Made by a program: the position numbers and the translations under genes
DNA from: an uncultured Bacteroidales bacterium
GTDB lineage: Bacteria > Bacteroidota > Bacteroidia > Bacteroidales > Bacteroidaceae
DNA length: 64,000 nucleotides
Direction of reading: 5' to 3'
Assembly (NCBI GenBank): GCA_947303715.1
Contig: CAMYYY010000001.1
Location: 62,001 to 126,000, forward strand
Notes under the pieces: model-generated
Told to the model about the DNA's origin: nothing
Databases searched by the model: none
What the model saw: only the letters and a program-made list of their open reading frames with translations
Shown here: positions 59,673 through 64,000 of the stretch, piece by piece
How the letters are laid out: every line of letters starts with the position of its first letter
Numbering within the stretch: the first letter of the stretch is position 1

Positions 59673-60770
59673 TTATTTCACCTCTTTGACCAGGTAGATG
59701 GTGGTGGGGAGGTGGTCAGAGTAGCCGTTGAGCCAGGTGCCGGAGGCGTGAGTGCGGAGAGGATTGCCCTTGTATTTGCCTTCCTGCTGGATGAGGTAGT
59801 CGCGGACGAAAATCTCGTTCTTGAAATACTGCAGGTGGCTGCGGTCGCCATCGACAAGGTGGCCTGAGACGATAATCTGGTCGAAGAGGTTCCACTTGCC
59901 GTCGTACTTCAGCGTGCCGACGCCATCGTCGCGCAGCGTCTTCCACCAGGGGTTGTAGAGGTCTCCGTCGGCTGTGCATTCCTCCTTGGTTCGCTTGGCG
60001 CCGAGGCCTTTGACGAGGCTCTTGTCGTCGGGGTCGTCGTTAAGGTCGCCCATGATGATGACGGACGAGCCTGGGTATTTGGCGATGATGGAGTCCTTGA
60101 CGGCACGGACAAGCTCGCCGGCACGTTCGCGGGCAGGAGATTCGGAGAAACGGCTGGGCCAATGGCAGACGATGGCATGGACACGTTCGCCTGCCAGCGT
60201 GCCGCCGATGGTGAGGAAGCCGCGCGTGTAGTAGAGGCTGCCGTCTTCATTATAATAAAGAGGATAGGCGATGGTCTCCAGCTTGAATTGCTTGGGGTTG
60301 TAGAGGAAGGCACAATCAACGCCGCGTTGGTCGGGACTCTCGGCGTGGGCAATCTCCCAGCCGCGGTCGCGCAAGGCGGGCTGCTTCAGCAGGTCTTCCA
60401 GCACGGCGCGGTTCTCAATCTCGCTGACGCCGATGAGCGTGGCACCACCTGGGATGCGGTCCGTGGCCATTTGGCTCAGCACCTGCGCCATGTTCTTCAA
60501 CTTGGCTTCGTATTTCATAGTGCTCCATTTCATGGTGCCTTCGGGGGTGTACTCATAGTCATTCTTGTCCGTTCCGTCTGGCGCCAGCGTGTGGACGGTG
60601 TCGAAGAGGTTCTCCAGGTTATAGAAGCCGATGCCGTAGAGACTATAGCGTTTTTCAGCGTCAGAGCCGACGGACGATGCTGCTTTGTTGGCTGTGCCGC
60701 AGCTACAGAGCAGAAGGAGGTATGAAAAACTAAAAATGAAAAATGAAGAATAGAATGCCTTTCTTTTCAT
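59673..60770 (-). CDS. Endonuclease/exonuclease/phosphatase-family lipoprotein
   Basis: A 365-residue protein with a lipoprotein signal ending LCSC (Cys24). EEP-fold motifs are FYNLENLFDT (metal Asn/Glu near 50), GVSEIENR (catalytic Glu near 117), CHWPSRF (near 207), GDLNDDP (near 245) and the terminal SDHLPT. It is an outer-membrane-attached metal-dependent nuclease or phosphodiesterase, probably degrading extracellular DNA or RNA for the adjacent TonB receptor. Confidence 0.9.
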   Translation of the reverse strand: MKRKAFYSSFFIFSFSYLLLLCSCGTANKAASSVGSDAEKRYSLYGIGFYNLENLFDTVHTLAPDGTDKNDYEYTPEGTMKWSTMKYEAKLKNMAQVLSQMATDRIPGGATLIGVSEIENRAVLEDLLKQPALRDRGWEIAHAESPDQRGVDCAFLYNPKQFKLETIAYPLYYNEDGSLYYTRGFLTIGGTLAGERVHAIVCHWPSRFSESPARERAGELVRAVKDSIIAKYPGSSVIIMGDLNDDPDDKSLVKGLGAKRTKEECTADGDLYNPWWKTLRDDGVGTLKYDGKWNLFDQIIVSGHLVDGDRSHLQYFKNEIFVRDYLIQQEGKYKGNPLRTHASGTWLNGYSDHLPTTIYLVKEVK

Positions 60771-60883
60771 GGGTCTAACCTTTAATCTGTAATTTGCGGT
60801 ACAAATATAAGTCCAAAAAATGAATTTATCCCCATTTTTCCTGAAAAAATCGGCAAATCGTATTGAAAAACGGGATTTCTTTG

Positions 60884-60891
60884 TATCTTCG
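60884..60891 (+). promoter_or_regulatory. Weak -7-like element before the TonB receptor gene
   Basis: TATCTTCG differs from TAnnTTTG by one base and lies 79 bases upstream of the ATG. Confidence 0.3.
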
Positions 60892-60969
60892 CCACGTAAA
60901 ATGACGTCTTACGGATAACGTTTGGCGTTTGGCGAAGACAGAGTTGACAATTTACTAGATTAATACGAT

Positions 60970-63648
60970 ATGAAAAACAGAATTCTCTTGGTTTGTCTGC
61001 TGCTGACGGCTGTGTGCGCGGGGCGTGCACAGGTGGTGACGACAGGCAATCAGGCCGCCTCGGAAACTGACGAGTCGGCATTCACGTTCACCGAGTCGCA
61101 GTTGGGCGAGGACGATGATGCTATCCAGAGCGTCTCGGCGCTGGTGTCGTCGACCAACGATATCTTCCTGCGCGAGGTAGGATTCTTGTTCAGTCCCATG
61201 CGCTTCAAGGTGCGTGCCCTCGACTCGAAGTACAACGATGTGCTGGTCAACGGCGTGCTGATGAACGATGCCGAAACGGGCCGCTTCTCCTACGGTATGA
61301 TTGGCGGCCTGAACGAAGCTACCCGTAATCAGGAGGGCGTCGGCTCGTTCGAAACCAACCGCTTCGCCTTCACCCCCGTGGGCGGAGCCAGTAACATCAA
61401 CATGCGTGCTTCGCAGTACGCCACCGGTTCGAAGGCCACCATCAGCCTCTGCAATCGTAACTACCTTGCCCGCGCCATGTTCACCCACAGCACAGGCTTA
61501 ATGCGCAACGGCTGGGCCTTTACCGTGAGCGCCTCCTACCGCTGGGCCAACGAGGGCGTCATCGAGGGTACGTTCTACAACGCCTTCGGCTATTTCCTTG
61601 CTGCGCAGAAGAAGTGGGGCAACCGTCACAGCCTCTCCCTCTCCACGTGGGGCGCCCCGACGGAGCGCGCCCAGCAGAGCGCAGCTACCGAGGAGGCCTT
61701 CGCGTTGGCAGGCTCACACTACTACAACCCCTACTGGGGCTATCAGAACGGCGTGAAGCGCAACGCCCGCGTCGTCACCTCGTTCGAGCCCACAGCCGTT
61801 GCCACATGGGACTTCAACATCAACGAAGACAGCCGCCTCGTCACCAGCGCATCGTTCAAATACAGCAATTACGGCACTACCGCTCTCGGCTGGAACGGCA
61901 ACGCTGCCGACCCGCGCCCCGATTACTACAAGAAGCTTCCCAGCTCGGCTTATAACGTCTGGGATGCCACTCATCGTGTGACGGCTGACGACTATGCTGC
62001 CTGGAAGGGACTCTACGACACGTTCACCGGCTCGCCCGAAGGACGCCAGATTAACTGGGATCAGCTTTATTTCGCCAATCAGCAGGCCAACGCCGTGGGG
62101 GGCGAGGCACTCTATTATGTGGAGGAACGCCACAACGACCAGATGGCGCTCAACCTCACCAGCACCTACAATCGTACGCTCAACCGCTTCAACCGCATCG
62201 TAGGCGGTGTCGCTCTCTCTGCCACGCAGGGCATGCACTACAAGACCATGAGCGACCTTCTTGGCGCCGACACTTATATCGATGTTGATAAGTTTGCCGC
62301 CCGCGACTACGGCCGTGGCAGCGACATCGCCCAGAACGACCTTAACCACCGTGATCGCCAGGTCTACGAAGGAGATGTTTTTGGCTATAATTACAATATC
62401 TATGTCAACAAGGCCCGTGTCTGGGGACAGTACGCCTTCAATAACGGTCCGCTTGCCCTTGTCCTCTCCGGTCAGGTCAACGGCACTACGCTGGAGCGCT
62501 TCGGACTTATGCAGAACGGCCGTGCAGCCGACCGCAGCTACGGCTCCAGCGGCGTAGCCAAGTTCCTTGGCGGCGGCGGTAAGGCTTCGTTCACCTGGCG
62601 CCCCAACGCACGCAACGTCATCAGCCTTAATGCCGGCTATCAGAAGGACGCCCCGCTGGCCTACAACGCCTTCATTGCCAACCGTACGCGCAGCGACTTC
62701 GTCCACGACCTCAAGCTTGAGGGCGTCCTCAACACCGAACTCTCCTATGCCCTTACCGCCGGTCCGTTCCAAGGCCGTGTGGCGGGCTACTACATCCGTT
62801 TCGACAACGCCGTGGAGCAGACCGCTTTCTATAACGACTCGCAGAGTCACTTCACCTACCTCACCATGAACGGCATCGAGCGCACCCACTACGGCGTGGA
62901 GGCCGCAGCCATCATGCATGTGACCAGCTCGTTCTACTTCACCTTCATTGGCAACGTGGGCGAGGCGCTCTATACGAACAATCCCACAGCTGTGCTTACC
63001 TACGAGGATGCCAGCGCCTACATCGCCTCGCCCAAGAATCCCGTCACGGGGCAGGAAGAGCAGCTGCGCGTCATCGCCGACGGCTGCCGCGTGGGCAGCA
63101 CGCCCCTTACCGCCCTCAGCCTCGGTGCCGATTACAACGTCAACGGCTGGTACCTCGGCGCCAATGTCAACTACTACGACCGCGTCTTCATCGGTTTCTC
63201 GCCCTACAACCGTCTGACGAACATCTATCAGGCTAACCAGAAGTGCTATATCTCCGACGGCAGCGTCGATGAGAACGGCAATCCCTCCTTCGGCGTCGAT
63301 GAGGCCACGTTATTGGAGAATGGCGGCATCCTCTACAACGCCGACGGCACCATCTACAAGACCTACAGCGTCCGCCAGCGCCAATGCAAGGGCGGCTTCA
63401 TGGTCGATGCCAACATCGGCCACAACATCCGTCTGAAGAAGGGCCGTAGCGTCAGCATCAATCTCACGGTCAACAACCTGCTCAACAACACCAACATGTG
63501 CACGGGTGGCTACGAGCAGAGCCGCGACGACCTCTATTACGAGAACGGTACCGCAGGCGATGCCCGCACCTACGTCTTCTCCAAGAATCCCAAGCTCTAC
63601 TACGCTAACGCACTTAACGCCTTCCTCAACGTAGGCTTTAAGTTCTGA
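60970..63648 (+). CDS. TonB-dependent receptor
   Basis: An 892-residue outer-membrane protein with signal peptide 1-20 (ending GRAQ). It lacks the carboxypeptidase-like N-terminal domain; a plug-like region (DIFLREVGFLFSPMRFKVRALDSKYNDVLVNGVLMND) comes directly after the signal, then a barrel ending NALNAFLNVGFKF with terminal Phe. Receptors of this short-N-terminus type occur beside DUF5689 lipoproteins and EEP nucleases in Bacteroidota, suggesting uptake of nucleic-acid-derived or phosphorylated compounds. Confidence 0.88.
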   Translation: MKNRILLVCLLLTAVCAGRAQVVTTGNQAASETDESAFTFTESQLGEDDDAIQSVSALVSSTNDIFLREVGFLFSPMRFKVRALDSKYNDVLVNGVLMNDAETGRFSYGMIGGLNEATRNQEGVGSFETNRFAFTPVGGASNINMRASQYATGSKATISLCNRNYLARAMFTHSTGLMRNGWAFTVSASYRWANEGVIEGTFYNAFGYFLAAQKKWGNRHSLSLSTWGAPTERAQQSAATEEAFALAGSHYYNPYWGYQNGVKRNARVVTSFEPTAVATWDFNINEDSRLVTSASFKYSNYGTTALGWNGNAADPRPDYYKKLPSSAYNVWDATHRVTADDYAAWKGLYDTFTGSPEGRQINWDQLYFANQQANAVGGEALYYVEERHNDQMALNLTSTYNRTLNRFNRIVGGVALSATQGMHYKTMSDLLGADTYIDVDKFAARDYGRGSDIAQNDLNHRDRQVYEGDVFGYNYNIYVNKARVWGQYAFNNGPLALVLSGQVNGTTLERFGLMQNGRAADRSYGSSGVAKFLGGGGKASFTWRPNARNVISLNAGYQKDAPLAYNAFIANRTRSDFVHDLKLEGVLNTELSYALTAGPFQGRVAGYYIRFDNAVEQTAFYNDSQSHFTYLTMNGIERTHYGVEAAAIMHVTSSFYFTFIGNVGEALYTNNPTAVLTYEDASAYIASPKNPVTGQEEQLRVIADGCRVGSTPLTALSLGADYNVNGWYLGANVNYYDRVFIGFSPYNRLTNIYQANQKCYISDGSVDENGNPSFGVDEATLLENGGILYNADGTIYKTYSVRQRQCKGGFMVDANIGHNIRLKKGRSVSINLTVNNLLNNTNMCTGGYEQSRDDLYYENGTAGDARTYVFSKNPKLYYANALNAFLNVGFKF

Positions 63649-63682
63649 ATAATGAAGAATGAACAATAAAATGCACATTCCT

Positions 63683-64000
63683 ATGAAGAAACATACATTT
63701 TTCCTTTTATCTCTCCTGATGACAGGATTGCTGTTCGTCGCGTGCAGCATGAATCAGTTTGACGACCTGACCTTTACAGACGGTAACTTCCCATACGGCA
63801 ATAATAGTTTGCCCGAAAAAGCAAATATTACCATACAAGAACTGAAAGCAAAGTATCGTGATGTTTATATAACCTCTAGAGATACCTACGTTGAAATTAC
63901 TGAAGACCTTTATATTCATGGTTGGGTCGTTTCCAATGATGAAAGTGGTAACGTGTACAAACAAATGGTTATTCAAGATGAAACAGGTGGCATTGTTATA
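63683..64000 (+). CDS. DUF5689 lipoprotein (partial, cut by window end)
   Basis: The first 106 residues are visible. MKKHTFFLLSLLMTGLLFVAC is a lipoprotein signal. Then comes a DUF5689-type OB-fold start: NITIQELKAKY followed by VEITEDLYIHGWVVSNDESGNVYKQMVIQDETGG. An ATG four codons upstream (63671) is an alternative start. It lies 34 bp after the receptor gene in the same orientation and is probably its surface binding partner, as SusD is for SusC. Confidence 0.85.
   Translation, partial: MKKHTFFLLSLLMTGLLFVACSMNQFDDLTFTDGNFPYGNNSLPEKANITIQELKAKYRDVYITSRDTYVEITEDLYIHGWVVSNDESGNVYKQMVIQDETGGIVI

Overview
The window is a chromosomal segment of a Bacteroidota bacterium, most likely a Prevotellaceae-type Bacteroidales. 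The reasons are the many TAnnTTTG -7 promoter boxes (several with TTTG 19-20 bases upstream), SusC/TonB-type outer-membrane receptors, C-terminal tails of the 'GIYIVNGKK' sorting type, a sialidase, DUF3822/DUF5689/DUF6359 proteins, and a VirE/HU/'smalltalk' module, all characteristic of that phylum. Coding sequence is mostly GC-rich; spacers are AT-rich and crowded with short repeats.

Layout. 1-5.1 kb (minus strand): a galactose operon, galM - MFS sugar transporter - galK, with yraN close behind and birA after a repeat. 5.1-10.4 kb: a HAD phosphatase, a RecD-like helicase, a conserved membrane-anchored protein, DUF3822-rsmD, and a secreted esterase. 10.5-19.4 kb (minus): a secreted CE1-type esterase, a 1927-residue secreted papain-family multidomain protein, aroB and a family 2 glycosyltransferase (aroB and the glycosyltransferase overlap by ATGA). 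rarA follows on the plus strand.

20.8-29.8 kb is an accessory island. Its minus-strand arm has a DUF4248-like protein, an HU-like protein, a 30-residue smalltalk protein and an M15 peptidase. Its plus-strand arm has several small unknown genes and a VirE-N/DUF3987 gene that is frameshifted inside a repeat. The island also holds a perfect 29-bp terminal inverted-repeat element, a gene remnant, an AT-rich orphan gene and a candidate small RNA, and ends at tRNA-Ala(GGC). I see no integrase.

30-37 kb: ruvC, purN and mazG, then a membrane protein, a LysM lipoprotein and two SGNH hydrolases running into an MBOAT acyltransferase (ends at 39.0 kb), a probable envelope-glycan O-acetylation operon. 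39.0-42.0 kb (minus): murF directly followed by an HprK-like kinase, an S24/S26 peptidase and a PqqD-like protein. This looks like a peptide-modification cassette without a visible precursor and is the best candidate for an undescribed system. 42.1-45.8 kb: folP-cdaA and groES-groEL.

45.8-58.4 kb: a 5'-nucleotidase split into two lipoproteins, rplS, a small beta-barrel protein, a GNAT enzyme, a lipoprotein, a ROK glucokinase, a large outer-membrane beta-barrel receptor, a sialidase interrupted at a CCCTTTT slippery sequence, a secreted protein and class II fructose-bisphosphate aldolase. 58.5-64 kb: a DUF6359 lipoprotein, an endonuclease/exonuclease/phosphatase lipoprotein, a TonB-dependent receptor and the start of a DUF5689 lipoprotein, together resembling a surface nucleic-acid or phosphoester acquisition locus.

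A recurring theme is repeats placed exactly at gene borders: GC-rich palindromes, two ~150-bp near-identical copies before purN and mazG, TTAAGAG-type heptamers, GTTTAACG-type palindromes, GGGAATNATGGG runs and AACGCGTT palindromes. Some have entered coding sequences (birA, the VirE gene).
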